A DNA stretch of 64,000 nt from Dendrobium chrysotoxum (GCA_019925795.1 CM034309.1:17106729-17170728), one strand, 5' to 3'. Positions 30,787-42,062 are shown, numbered from the stretch's first letter. Notes: generated from the sequence alone by a model not told the origin. A program made the numbers and translations.

Positions 30787-32587
30787 ATGGCTAACTTTGG
30801 TAATAGAAATACTGTTGAAGGCTATTCAATCACACGTCCACCTTTGTTTGATAACATACCTTTGGATTTTTGAAAAACTTGCATGCCCACTTTTCTTCAA
30901 TCTATAGATTATCGCATGTGGATGCTTGTTAAGGATGGCTATGAAGCATCTTTTAGAATGATTAATAATGTTAAAACTAAACTGCCTTTCACTGAATGAA
31001 CTTTTGATGATCGTAACTTAGCCCAACTAAATGCCAAATATTTAAACTATTTTTTCTGTGCCTTAAAATCTGAGGATTACATGCGTGTTTCTACTTGTAC
31101 AACTGGTAAAGAAATTTGGGATAGATTGTGCATCACTTATGAAGGTACAACTGAAGTCAAACAGTCTAGGTTAAACATATTGCTTCATGACTATGAACTT
31201 TTTCACATGAAACCTGCTAAATCTATTTCTGAAATATATACAAGGTTCACTCAAATTGTCACTTCTTTGCATGCTTTAGGAAGAGAACTTACAAACTATG
31301 AAAAAGTGAACAAGATTTTAAGATGTTTGCCTTCTTCATTTAATGCTAAAATAACTGTAATTACTGAATCGAAAGATTTGAACAATTATTCTATTGATAA
31401 CTTACTTGGGTCACTCATTGCTTACGAGCAAGGGGTGAACCAAAGATAGCTTGAAGCGGGTGAGAAGAAGAAGGAGAAAACTGTGGTACTGAAGGCCAAC
31501 GATACTGACACTGATTCTTCTGGGTCTGATAGTGATGGTGTTGCCTTAATCACTAGGCAATTCAAAAGCTTTTTAAGAAAGAAATATAAGAACTTTCAGA
31601 ATTGGAACAAGGGTAAGTCCAGTAAAATTTTAAAGGTTCATCTGATACTATTTGTTTTGAATGCAGGAAGCCTAGACACATTAAGGTTGATTGTCCTACA
31701 CTTAAAGGTCACCCAAGCAAAGAGAAGGATGAGGAGAAACCCAAGTTTAGGAAGGATAAGAAGCGGATTCAAAAGGTGTTCTAGGTAGATTCTACATCCG
31801 ACTCTTCTGAGACTGAAGCTGAAGAGGAGGAAACCAACTTATGTCTGAAGGCTGATGATCATCTTAATCAGTATAATCAAGAAGAGGTATGTGAGCTTAC
31901 TTATGATCAATTGCTAGAAATTTCTAAGAAAATTTATTCATCTTATAGGAAACTTAAGAAATTACATGTTAGCCTGAAATTGGATTTCCTAACTTTATAA
32001 AAAGAGCATGATATTGTGGTTAAAGATTATTCTATACTTGATAGTAATTACATGTCTTTACTTGATGAATTAAATAAAAAGCATTCTAACTTAATTATTG
32101 AGCATGATTTGTTAAAAATATCACATGTTGAATTAAAAGTTGCATTTAAAGAATTAGAAACTCATGCATTTGATTTAGATAGTAGTGAACACTATCTAAA
32201 ATTTGAAATTACAAGTTTGAAAAAAGAAAATGAATTTTTGAGTGTAAAAATCTGTCCTTTTGAGAAAAATAAAACTCCACCTACTTTTGCGCAATTTTAT
32301 GCACCTCCATCTTTTTAGAATTATGTTTCAAAATCATCAAAGCTTGTTTCATTCAAACCTAAGAATAGACACTATCACCCACGTAGATTAGTTAACCCTT
32401 TTCCTGGTGTTAGATGTTTCTCTTGTGGCATGTTAGGATAATCTCTCACACCTGCACTGTTCATCATAGTACATATTGGGTGTGGAGGCCCAAATTATCT
32501 GTTTCATAGCACATCACATATGCATTACATTCTTCTTTTCATAAGAAGAAACCCAAACCTGTTTGGGTTCCTAAATCTGATATTTGA
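30787..32587 (+). pseudogene. gag of copia C1, broken
   Basis: Starts MANFGNRNTVEGYS, 56 bases after the LTR. Two Trp codons are now TGA (near 30871 and 31000), one Gln codon is TAG (near 31447), and a frameshift lies near 31635. The first zinc knuckle CFECRKPRHIKVDC keeps its four ligands. An acidic segment and a predicted coiled coil (about 31900-32270) follow. The second knuckle near 32410-32450 is cut by a stop after CFSCGML. The frame ends at TGA-TGA (32585-32590), the same place as in C0 and next to a TTTTGTAGG. Pol then begins in another frame. Confidence 0.87.
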
Positions 32588-32628
32588 TGATTTTGTAGGT
32601 GTGCTCTTATACAAGACCTCGTGAGATC

Positions 32629-35060
32629 ATGTGGTACCTTGACAGCGGATGTTCAAGACATACGACTGGAGATGCAAATCAATTCATTTCACTGGAGGCC
32701 AGGGCTGGAGGTAAGGTTACACTTGGAGACATTACCACCAGGAGGGTGGTAGGATCAGGTATAATTAGAGATTCAAAGAATTTCATGATTGACAATGTTT
32801 TACTTGTAGATGGATTAAAATAAAACTTGCTGAGTATCAGTCAACTCTATGACAAAGGATATAATATCAAATTCCTGTCTACTTGCTACATTTTAAGCTT
32901 AAATGATAAAATTATTTTGCAGGGACAAAGGATCAATAATGTCTACATGCTGGATGTAAGTTGCTTTAAAACTGATGTTTCAATTTGCTTAAAAATTACT
33001 GTTGATGAGTTTTGGTTGTGGCACAGGAGATTATGTCATGCCAGTATGAAAACCCATAGGAGAGTCACCCAAACGGACTTAGTTGGAGGTGTCCCCAAGC
33101 TTAAGTTCAATAAGGACCACCTGTATTATGCCTGTTAATTAGGGAAGCAAGTCCAGTCCTCCTTACACTCTGTTAAGGATATTAGCACCTCTAGACCTTT
33201 AGAAATCATTTACATGGATCTCTTTGGACCCATTAGCACTGCCTGCTTACGGGAGAAAGTCTATGGTTTTGTGATTGTTGATGATTACTTAAGGTTCACT
33301 TGGATTAAATTTCTGTCACATAAATCTGAGTCATTTGAGGAATTTAAGTCTTTCTCTACTTGGATTTAGAGGAAGTTAGTTTGTGAGATCCTAACTATTC
33401 ATAGTGATCATGGTGGAGAGTTTAAAAATGTGAAGTTTGGAACTTTCTGTGAGGAGCAAGGGATTAGCCAAAGTTTTTTAGCTCCTAGGACCCCTCAGCG
33501 AAACGGGATAGCTGAAAGGAAGAATAGGACCTTAGTGGAAGCCGCTAGAGCCATGCTTGCTGAGTATTCACTTCCAAAATACTTTTGGGCTGAAGCGGTG
33601 AACACTGCCTGTTATGTGCTGAATAGGGTGAATGTTACATCCAATCTGAATAAGACACCTTATGAGATCATTAAGGGTAGAACTCCAAACTTGTCCCACC
33701 TCCATATCTTTGGCTGTAAAGTTTTTATTCTGAATAATGGGAAATTATCCTTAGGAAAATTTGACCCCAAATCTGATAAAGGAGTGTTCTTAGGCTATTC
33801 TAGTGTGGGGAAATCCTTTAGGGTGTTTAATAAGAGGACTTTGGTGATGGAAGAGACAACTCATATGGTGTTTGATGAATCTGATCCTAAGGAGACTAAA
33901 GTTGAGGAAGAAGAAGAGGAAGAAGAGAATACCCAAGGGGTTGAAAATGTAAATCTGGAGGAAAGGGTAGAACCTCAAAACATCTTGCCTAGAGATTGGA
34001 GATATTCTTCGAGTCATCCTAAAGAACTAATCTTAGGAGACCCTTCTAAAGGTGTTAGGACTAGGCATGAACTTAGGAAAGAAATAAACCACTCTGCCTT
34101 TATCTCTATGACTGAACCCACCAATATCAATCAAGCCCTTTCTGATGAGTTTTGGATCTTAACTATGTAAGAGGAATTGAATCAATTTGTAAGGAATGAT
34201 GTTTGGGAGTTAGTAGAAAGACATAGGAATCAAAGTATAGTGGGAACCAAGTGGGTCTTTAAGAATAAGATGAATGATTCTGGTGTGGTGGTTAGGAATA
34301 ATGCAAGATTGGTGGCTAAGGGGTATAATCAAAATGAAGGGATTGATTTTAAGAAGAATTTTGCCCCTGTAGCTAGATTGAAAGCCATTAGATTGCTACT
34401 AGCCTTTGCCTGTTATAAAAGATTTAAGTTATTTCATATAGATGTCAAGAGTGCCTTTTTAAATGGGGTAATAAAAGAGGATGTCTACGTAGAGCAACCC
34501 CTAGGTTATGAGAGTTCCCAATATCCAAATCATATTTACAAATTAAAAAATGCCTTATATGAATTGAAACAGGCACCTAGAGCTTGGTATGAGAGGCTTA
34601 ACACATTTCTGTTAGAAAGAGAGTTTGTTAAGGGGAGCATATATATCACCCTTTTTCTGAGGAGAATAGGGGATGATTTACTCATTGTCCTGATCTATGT
34701 TGATGATATACTTTTTGGATCTTCTGATAAAAGTTTATGTGATGATTTTTCTTAAATAATGAGTAAGGAGTTTGAGATGAGTATGATAGGAGAATTGTCC
34801 TACTTTTTGGGGTTTAACATAAGGCAAATGGATGATGGAACCTTTCTCAATCAATCTAAATACATTAAGGATATTTTGAAGAAATATGAAATGGACAAAG
34901 CCAAGCCAATCAACACTCCCATGAGCTCCTCTGTTTAGTTAGATAAGGATTCAAGTGGAAAATTTATTGATAAGAAGAAGTATAGAGGAATAATTGATCA
35001 CTGCTTTACCTGACTGCTAGCCGACCTGATATTATGTTTAGTGTTTATCTTTGTGCTATA
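32629..35060 (+). pseudogene. pol of copia C1 (protease-integrase-RT), RNase H deleted
   Basis: Protease starts MWYLDSGCSRH with DSG intact. The integrase zinc domain has WHRRLCH but the CxxC reads YYAC. The core has MDLFGP, SDHGGEF and ERKNRTL, so Asp, Asp and Glu all remain, with stops between. RT is largely open in two blocks (33430-34170 and 34177-34755) with VDVKSAFLNG-like DVKSAFLNG and an intact YVDD at 34697-34708. After RT the frame reaches MFSVYLCA and breaks off. The next bases match sequence that in C4 lies downstream of RNase H, so the RNase H coding part is gone. Confidence 0.9.
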
Positions 35061-36179
35061 AAAAATTAGATCACTGCTCACTACTGCTAATAAATTAAAT
35101 TTCTGACTAAAAATTTTGCCTTATTTTTTGATTTGGAAGCTTATAAGCAGTGATTAATTCCACTGGATCTGTTAAAGGAAAACAATATTGGTGATTGTTT
35201 CTCTTCCTCTAACTCCTTTAATGGTGTATTATTTCTTTTGGATAAAATCTTGTTCAAAATTAAAAAGTTAGTTTTTGAAATAGAGATCTATTTTATCTTC
35301 CTACAGTAATCTACCTCATATAAAGTGTTTTCAAAGTTTTGAGTCATTATTATGATTTTCTGAACCAAGTGATTGCACTTATCATATGAGATATGATTTT
35401 TATTTTATGAATTACTCTTCCTTATTGTAGAGAGTGAGCTTTGTCATCTCTTATGTTTGGAAGGTAATTTCATAGCTGAGATTTTTTAACGATTTTGAAA
35501 GGGAGAAAGCTTACAAAAGATGTGTAAAGAGCGCTAAAATGAAAGAGGCACAAAATTAGCCCAAACTGAAAGATGCACAATGTCGCAAAAAATTGAAAGA
35601 ATACACAAAGTGTATCAAAAAATTAAAAGATGCGCAAAGCGCCAAATAAATTAAAAAAGAGACACAAAATGAGCCCACAAAGACATAGGCTTTCTTCCCT
35701 TTCAGATCTTTAAATGTCTTAGAAAAATTCATGCACCACTTAATATTTTCAAAAGCTTGAGATGAAAAATCATGATTTCTGATTCCTTACATTGTAATAC
35801 TATTATATCAGATATTTTTTTGGAATGAGGCTTGAAAGGATCTCTTTTTGAATCTAATTTCTTTTTTTCTGAATTGGATTTTTATTTGAAAGGAATCTGA
35901 ACCTATAAAATGTCCAAGGTGGGAGTTATGAAAGTCGATTTTCTAACTTTTCTGGAATTCATCGTTGTCGATTTCTTCTTATGGGTTTATGGATTAAAAA
36001 TCAAGGAAAAAAATTTAAATTACTGGAGCTAATCGATAAAAAAAAATCATTATTTTTTATATTTTTGTGTTTCTCTTTTCTAGTTTTATTTACTCTGCTT
36101 TTATTTTCATTTTGTTGTATGTATTTTTGGGATCCCTAATCTTTTCTCTCCATCCTTCATCTTTTTTACTTTTTCTTTA
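35061..36179 (+). other. pol-ORF3 spacer of C1 with short repeats
   Basis: Noncoding and AT-rich. It aligns by eye with 61690-62760 of C4. Between about 35515 and 35690 it holds four or so degenerate units with the core AAAAGATGCGCAAAGCGCC. C4 has the same set at about 62150-62330. No open frame is conserved between the two copies, so it is a conserved but non-protein spacer. Confidence 0.6.
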
Positions 36180-36704
36180 CATTGTCCTCGACGATCCCCA
36201 CATCGTCCTGGATGATCGTCTTTGTCCTAGATGATCTATCCATCATCTTGGACGATCCATTCAAATCATCCCCACTTTGATCAAACAGCTGAGATGAACC
36301 AATTATTGGTGATCGTCCTAGACGATCCTTACATCGTCCTGAATGATATGATCCAGTTTTCTTGATCCTGATCAAACGGCTGAGAATGCACCAATTATTG
36401 GTCATCATCCTGGACTATACATCTCATCCTCCTAGATGATCCACGTGTCAGCAGTTGGACGATTCAAATTCGGCCCGTCCTATGCATTTATTTCATATCA
36501 TCCCGGACGATCCACCTCATCGTCCTGGATGATACTTTTCATCAACGGTCATCTAGCTGGACTCCTTGGGATGATCGCCTATCTCTAATCATCATAGATG
36601 ATCTCTGATCATCTTGGATGATCCGACTGCCTTTTCGACCAATCGTCTTGGCTGTCATAATTACTCATATAATCCTGGACGATTCTGCGATCGTATGGGA
36701 TGAA
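36180..36704. promoter_or_regulatory. Paired-dyad array before C1 ORF3
   Basis: Ten or more 15-bp quasi-palindromes of the ATCGTCCnGGACGAT type are present, mostly paired with 6- or 7-bp spacers, for example the pair starting at 36180 and the pair near 36310. The half-sites match those of the C1 LTR. It ends just before a TATA-like element and ORF3. Confidence 0.85.
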
Positions 36705-36716
36705 CTAGCCGACTTC

Positions 36717-36728
36717 TACTTAAATAGC
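36717..36728 (+). promoter_or_regulatory. TATA-like element before C1 ORF3
   Basis: CTACTTAAATAG lies about 60 bp before the ORF3 start and directly after the dyad array. C4 has CTATTTAAAC in the same place, and C2 has a better CTATAAAAT. Confidence 0.45.
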
Positions 36729-36787
36729 CATTTTTCTTCAAATTTCTTCACCCCTCTTCCTTCCATACTTCCTCCCTTGTGATTCTA

Positions 36788-37607
36788 ATGGCTGGTGGAA
36801 AGAGATCTAAGCATCAAGGTGCAAACTCCTCCCGGGGAAATGTCGATCCCCACTTTCCTGAGGCAATCGATCGGGCTGCCTTCCAACATTACAGTGAAGT
36901 TGGAATCACTCAATCTAGGATAATCAACCCCCGCACTCTTACCTACCCAGTCCTGGATCTGTTTGCCCATACCTCCCTGACCTTTAATCTCACCTTGGCC
37001 TTCCCCTTTAGTTCTGAACTCCCTAGGGTTTTTTTGCAAATCTTTGCATCACTGCTAACTACTCTGCCCTTCACTCCTTCGTTAATTAGCGACCTGTAGA
37101 ACTCACCGCCTAAGATTTTTATCATATCCTTCAACTCTCTATCACTAGTGATAAGATCCACACCCTCATTTCTGATCCAGATTTTGACTGGAGTGTCGTC
37201 AATCCTTTCCTTCGAAACACCAACGTTAACTACCATGATAATGCTTGTTCCTCCCTCTTTAAGGATGCCCGTACAATTTAACTGTCCTTCGCTGCTCAGT
37301 TATCCCCAAGGCTAGGGACCGCATCCACATCACACCTTTACTTTCCATGACCACCTACTACATCATGGCCCGCCGAGATTTCAATGCTACTGATCTTCTC
37401 TTTCGATACATCGAACATCTTACTAGTATTAGGGATCCGGGCCACAGGAGACGCCCAAATCTAGCCCTAGGCCACCTCATTGACTATGCCCTTGAGATGA
37501 AATATAATCTGCAATATCCAGTCCCAGACAATGTCCCTCCTTTCAACTGCAGCACGACAAGGACATGGCTTGGTTTGGAGCACGATCAGGATCAGCCTCC
37601 TTTTTAG
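36788..37607 (+). pseudogene. ORF3 of copia C1 (plant transposon-protein-like), deleted and frameshifted
   Basis: Starts MAGGKRSKHQGANSSRGNVD, nearly the same as C4 ORF3. The first block (to about 37040) has REVGIT-like SEVGITQSRIINP, DLFAHTSLTF and LTLAFPFSSEL, and ends in a frameshift. The last block (37347-37607) has the conserved ARRDFNATDLLFRYIEHLTS and PNLALGHLI segments. It then jumps from YPVPDNVPPF to the C-terminal tail DQDQPPF, so the acidic, Pro-rich and helical region of C4 (about 90 codons) is missing. A homologue of the Transposase_32-type plant retroelement domain is my best guess. Function unknown. Confidence 0.7.
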
Positions 37608-37673
37608 TTTTTTTGTGTTGTGCTATTTTCTATTTGTATTATTTTGTCTGTTCATCCTCCTTTTTATGATGTC

Positions 37674-37684
37674 AAAAGGGGGAG
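37674..37684 (+). promoter_or_regulatory. Second polypurine-like tract of C1
   Basis: AAAAGGGGGAG lies 67 bp after ORF3 and about 190 bp before the LTR. Similar tracts stand in the same place in C2 and C4. Confidence 0.55.
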
Positions 37685-37859
37685 TTAGTATTTTATTTTG
37701 AGTGACTAGTAGTTTCTTGTACTGTTCTTGTGTTTGTAATTGTTTCCCTTATTATGTTTTGTGTTTAGTGAAATTTGAAATGAAATATTTTCTTTCGTAT
37801 ATGCGTTGAGTACTCCTATTTATATGATTTGAAACTACTTAACAAATGTTTGCCATCAT

Positions 37860-37874
37860 AAAAAAAGGGGAGAT
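37860..37874 (+). promoter_or_regulatory. Polypurine tract of C1
   Basis: AAAAAAAGGGGAGAT directly precedes the 3' LTR, as required for plus-strand priming. Confidence 0.88.
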
Positions 37875-39713
37875 TATTATAAATCTAGTTTTAAAGGTTA
37901 TGATTTTGATGATAGTAAATATTTCTATCTCTGGTTGCCTGTTTAATCTTTCAGGTATGCAGGATCAATTGCAAGTTCAAGCCAGTCCAAGATTGAGTTA
38001 GTCTGTTTTGAAATTTAGGTCTAATATACTATTTTCATTTTTATTGAGTCAAATACTATGTAATGGATCCCCTAGCTAAGTAATCTTGCACACACACACA
38101 CTCAGGGGGAGAGTTTTAGTGAACTAAAGTTTCTGCTCATTTTTGTTCTGATCATCCCGGATGATATTCACATCGTCATGGACGATCCAGTGAAAATAGA
38201 AACCCTAATTAGGAGATCATGTTAAGTCGGTTTGATTAAGCTGATCGTCCTAGATGATGTCAATATCGTACAGGATGATAGGTTTAAATCAAAAATTCTT
38301 AGCCGCCGGATCAAGTTAGACAAGTTTATTTTAAGAGATTTGATCAAATCATCCCGGACAATACGTGTATTATCCTAGACGATCCATTACAATCATGCCT
38401 AAATTAGTCTTGTGATTAAAAAAAGTAATTAAGTTATGATTGATTCGATCATATCGTCCTAGATAATCGCAGGATCGTACGGGATGATGTGTTAAAAATC
38501 CTGACCGTCCAGTGCCTATCACATGTACGTCCAAAGCTGTGTGCAGGACGATAATCTCATTTTTAAACTAATCGTACGGGATGATATCCATATTGTCCCG
38601 GACGATCATGTCATTTTGAAATCGTCCAATATGTTCTGACTTGTACGTCCAGAGCTGTGAACCGAACGATTTTAGCACTTTTTGAACTAATCGTACAGGA
38701 CGATAGACATATCATCCTGAACGATCAAGTCATTTTGAGATCGTCCAGCACAAGTTCCCCTGGACGACCAGAGCGATCTTCTGGATGAAATTCCTGATTT
38801 ACACTAATCATCCTGAACGATTGCAGAATCGTACGGGACGATCTGAACAACTCTTGTCTACTAATCGTCTAGAGGAACCAAATCATCCAGGTTGATACAT
38901 GTGATTTTAAACTGATCGTACAGGATGATCTGTCGATCATCCTGGATGGTATGTGCCGACCAGTTGAGATTTATGATAATTTTTGAGCCCTCCTTTAAAA
39001 GATCTTTGTCTTCCAACAAGAAAAATCTTTTGCCACTTTCCTTTCTAGAGAAACCTTAAGAGAGAGAGAGAGAGAGCATGGGAGAGAGAGAGAGGATCTT
39101 GTGAGGGATTCGTAAAGGTTTCTCCAAGCAAGGATCAGAGTTATCTTCTTCGTTCATCGTCTCTCATCTTATCAGTGTTTTTTGTGGGAGGATCGTTCGC
39201 AAGAAGATCCAGGTTCTCTGCCTGCTTCAGGAGGAAGCGAAAGGAGTTCAGGTTCTCTGCCTACTTCAGGAGGAAGCGAAAGGAGTCTGGGTTCCCTGCC
39301 TGCTTCAGAAGGAAGTGAAAGGAGTTCAGGTTCTTTGCCTCACCGAGTTGGTGGAAAGGAGTTTTGTACAGGCTTCTCCTCCTTGCTGTGGGAGCAGAAG
39401 GAGAGTCACTTTTGTGTTAGTGTAATACCCGAAGGAGAGGCTCCGGGGAGTGGATGTAGGTCAAGTTGACCGAACCACTATAAAATCTGGTGTGCTCTTT
39501 CTGATTATTTTCTATACTTTATATTTCTGTTATTATCTGCTTGGGTGATATCTGTTGTTGATCTTTTCATTTCTGTGTTTACTTGTTTCCACTGTAAATT
39601 ATCAAAAAGATCTTTTCTGTTGCTCATGAATTTTTTAAAATAACCAATTCACCCCCCTCTTGGTTAGCCTCGGGACTAGTTTATCAGGGCTTAACATTCC
39701 TATCAAACTTTCA
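37875..39713 (+). repeat. 3' LTR of copia C1
   Basis: Matches the 5' LTR throughout. Its first bases read TATTATAAATC, so the terminal TG is mutated to TA. It carries the dyad array (about 38150-38955), CTTTAAAAG, a short GA tract, leader repeats and the CCCCCCTCTTGG motif. It ends TTTCA before the TSD. Confidence 0.92.
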
Positions 39714-39718
39714 ATTGG
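39714..39718. repeat. Target-site duplication of C1, right copy
   Basis: ATTGG directly after the LTR end, equal to the left copy. In sense orientation it lies within the gypsy G pol frame. Confidence 0.9.
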
Positions 39719-39901
39719 GGCTGCCAAAATTGGCGAATTTGTGAGGTATTCTTTGATATTGTTGAAAGCACTTTGACACTTCTCGTTCCAAATGAATTTA
39801 GCATCTTTCTTAGCAAGGACTGAGAAAGGTTGGCATCTTCCGGAAAGGTTAGATATAAATCTCCTTATATATGCCGGCCTACCTTGGAGAGACCTTAATT
39901 G

Positions 39902-39906
39902 GGTAA
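39902..39906. repeat. Target-site duplication of solo LTR B, left copy
   Basis: GGTAA directly precedes TGTTGACCTC. The same five bases follow the other end at 50030. Confidence 0.88.
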
Positions 39907-39909
39907 TGT

Positions 39910-39933
39910 TGACCTCATTTTTGTATGAGGTCA
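39910..39933. repeat. Terminal inverted repeat of LTR B
   Basis: TGACCTCAT and ATGAGGTCA with a 6-base loop, three bases inside the LTR start, perfect as in the G 3' LTR. Confidence 0.8.
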
Positions 39934-39949
39934 TTAGGACCCAGTCTAG

Positions 39950-40480
39950 AGTCAAGATTAATCCAGACCCCAGGATCAATCTAATCTTGGATCAAATCCA
40001 GACCCTAGGAATTATTTAGATCCTAGGATTCTCTTAAATTCTTCCTAGACTCCAGATCTTAGGATCTACTCTAGACCATAGGATTCCTTCAAATTAATCT
40101 AGACCCTAAGTCTCCTCTAGATCAATCTAGGTCTTAGGATCTTCCTAGACCTTAAGATCTATTTTAGACCCTTAGATCTATCTAGATCTTAGGATCCTTT
40201 AAATCATAGAAACTAGAATTTTTAGACTTTAGAATTCTCCTAGGTTTTAGACTCTAGGATCCCCCTAGACTCTAGACTTTAAGACTTCTAGATTTTAGAA
40301 TCTTCCTAGGCTTTAAGCTTTAAGATCTACCTAGACTCTAGATCAATCTAGGTCTTAGGATCCTCCTAAACCTAAGATCTATCTAGACCTCAAATCTATT
40401 CAAACTCCAGACCAACCTAGACTTTAAATCAATCTATTCAAGACTCAAATCAATCCAGAGCTTAATTCAATTCAAACCCC
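39950..40480. repeat. Degenerate short-repeat field in LTR B
   Basis: Dense variants of CTAGACCTTAGGATCT repeat irregularly every 15-30 bp, with a gradual loss of identity to the right. I see no clear counterpart in the G 3' LTR. Confidence 0.7.
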
Positions 40481-41560
40481 TGACCAATCTTGATCTTTAA
40501 ACAACCTAGATCCAGTTACTACAGCCTCTGACCTGACCTTATTCCTATCTAATCATCTACAATCACCCAAATGATTATAAATGATTTAGGTAGTTCAAAC
40601 CCTATCATTCAAACTCAAAATTTAGCTCAAAACTAGAAATCCAGATCAAATTCCAAGGCCAAAGGTCTAAGTCCTGAAAGCCTATTCCAACAAATCTTTG
40701 AACACTTCAAAACCCTATCAAATGATCTCTGATTCAAGGTTTGTTAGTTTCATACTGATGTGACATGTCTTTAGAGATAACCCTCCAAATTTGAGCCCAT
40801 TCTGGGGTCTCTAACCTCAGAAATTGAATTGAAATCCAATGGCTGTAAAACCTTTAAATATTTACAGTCTATGCCACTGGACCTGCCACCTAGTGGATCC
40901 TGACCCTAGAGCTTTCTCCAAAGCCTCCAATCACTTCCAAACCCTTGATTATGATCCATTGAGTATTAAACTGCATTTTGTTGGACTATTTTGACATCCA
41001 ATTGACTCGGGGTCAAGATGACCAAAATAAATGCACTTTCCAAGTCAAATGACCTCCAAATTGCTTGGAACCACTTCCAACATTTTTCAAATATCAAACC
41101 AAAACATTTGGACCCAAACCCAGACTCTGGGTCAACCTGGTTGACCAAGTCTACCCAGGTTGACCAAATAGGCCTTTAAGGGTCAAAATAGGTCATTTTG
41201 ACCAAATGACCTCCCTAGGCCTTAGGACCACCTCCATTGGTCTCCAAATGTCATTTCAAATCTATTGAGCCTATTCTCAGACTCTGGGTCAACCTGGGTT
41301 GACCAATGACCCGTTAAGGGCCCAAATAGGTATTTTTAACCAAATGATCATTCTGATCCCTCAAGCGACTTCTACCAGACTTCAAATATTACTTGAAATT
41401 GATTCAGTCTAGACCCTAGCCTTGGGTCAACCTGGTTGACCAAGTCAACTCAGGTTGACCAGGTCAACCCTTAAGCTTTATCATATTTAATTAAGCTTTA
41501 GATGAATTACAAACCTATCCAAATTCATTTGGGCACTTCCCCCAATAGTTTGGATTTGAC

Positions 41561-42062
41561 TGAACCATTGACCCAGTCAATAGTTGATACAGTCAACTGA
41601 GCTCAAGTCCAGTCAAAATTGACCCAGTTGAGTTTAATCAATGACTCTTAAAGGATCAACTTACTCAAAATATATTAATATCTTGAACCTACTTTATTGT
41701 AGAGTTTAAAGGCATTAAAATTTAACTCAAGCTAAATTATAGAGATTTTGACCAAAGTCAACTTATATATTTGGTCAAACATCCATTATCTTGCATAAAT
41801 ACTCATTTAACTGAACCATTGACCCAGTCAATAGTTGATACAGTCAACTGAGCTCAAGTCCAGTCAAAATTGACCCAGTTGAGTTTAATCAATGACTCTT
41901 AAAGGATCAACTTACTCAAAATATATTAATATCTTGAACCTACTCTATTGTAGAGTTTAAAGGCATTAAAATTTAACTCAAGCTAAATTATAGAGATTTT
42001 GACCAAAGTCAACTTATATATTTGGTCAAACATCCATTATCTTGCATAAATACTCATTTAAT
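41561..42062. repeat. 251-bp tandem duplication in LTR B
   Basis: Two copies (starting 41561 and 41812) differ at only one or two positions, for example CTACTTTATTG against CTACTCTATTG. The duplication is much younger than the LTR. Confidence 0.92.

Larger units (their letters stand above)
28862..39713 (+). mobile_element. Ty1/copia LTR retrotransposon C1 (complete ends, internally deleted)
   Basis: LTRs of 1.87 and 1.84 kb flank gag, pol, ORF3 and two polypurine-like tracts on the plus strand, with a perfect TSD ATTGG. It interrupts the gypsy G pol between the RT/RNase H linker (39714-39906) and the RNase H (to 28861). The RNase H of C1 is missing, removed by a deletion of about 0.8 kb relative to C4, and ORF3 has an internal deletion. 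It is therefore non-autonomous. Same subfamily as C3 and C4. Confidence 0.93.
39714..39906 (-). pseudogene. pol middle fragment of gypsy G (RT end to RNase H start)
   Basis: This 193-bp piece is stranded between copia C1 and solo LTR B. It reads TQLRSLQGRPAYIRRFISNL, then GRCQPFSVLAKKDAKFIWNE, then a segment ending NSPILAAP. This is the standard connection between the gypsy RT thumb and RNase H. It matches the RT end at 50030 on one side and the RNase H start at 28861 on the other. That, with the two TSDs, shows that 26597-56254 was a single element. Confidence 0.9.

Noticed and set aside
36788..37607. ORF3 as a retroviral-type envelope gene
   Set aside because: It is in the env-like position, but I see no signal peptide, membrane helix or fusion-type segment in any of the three copies.
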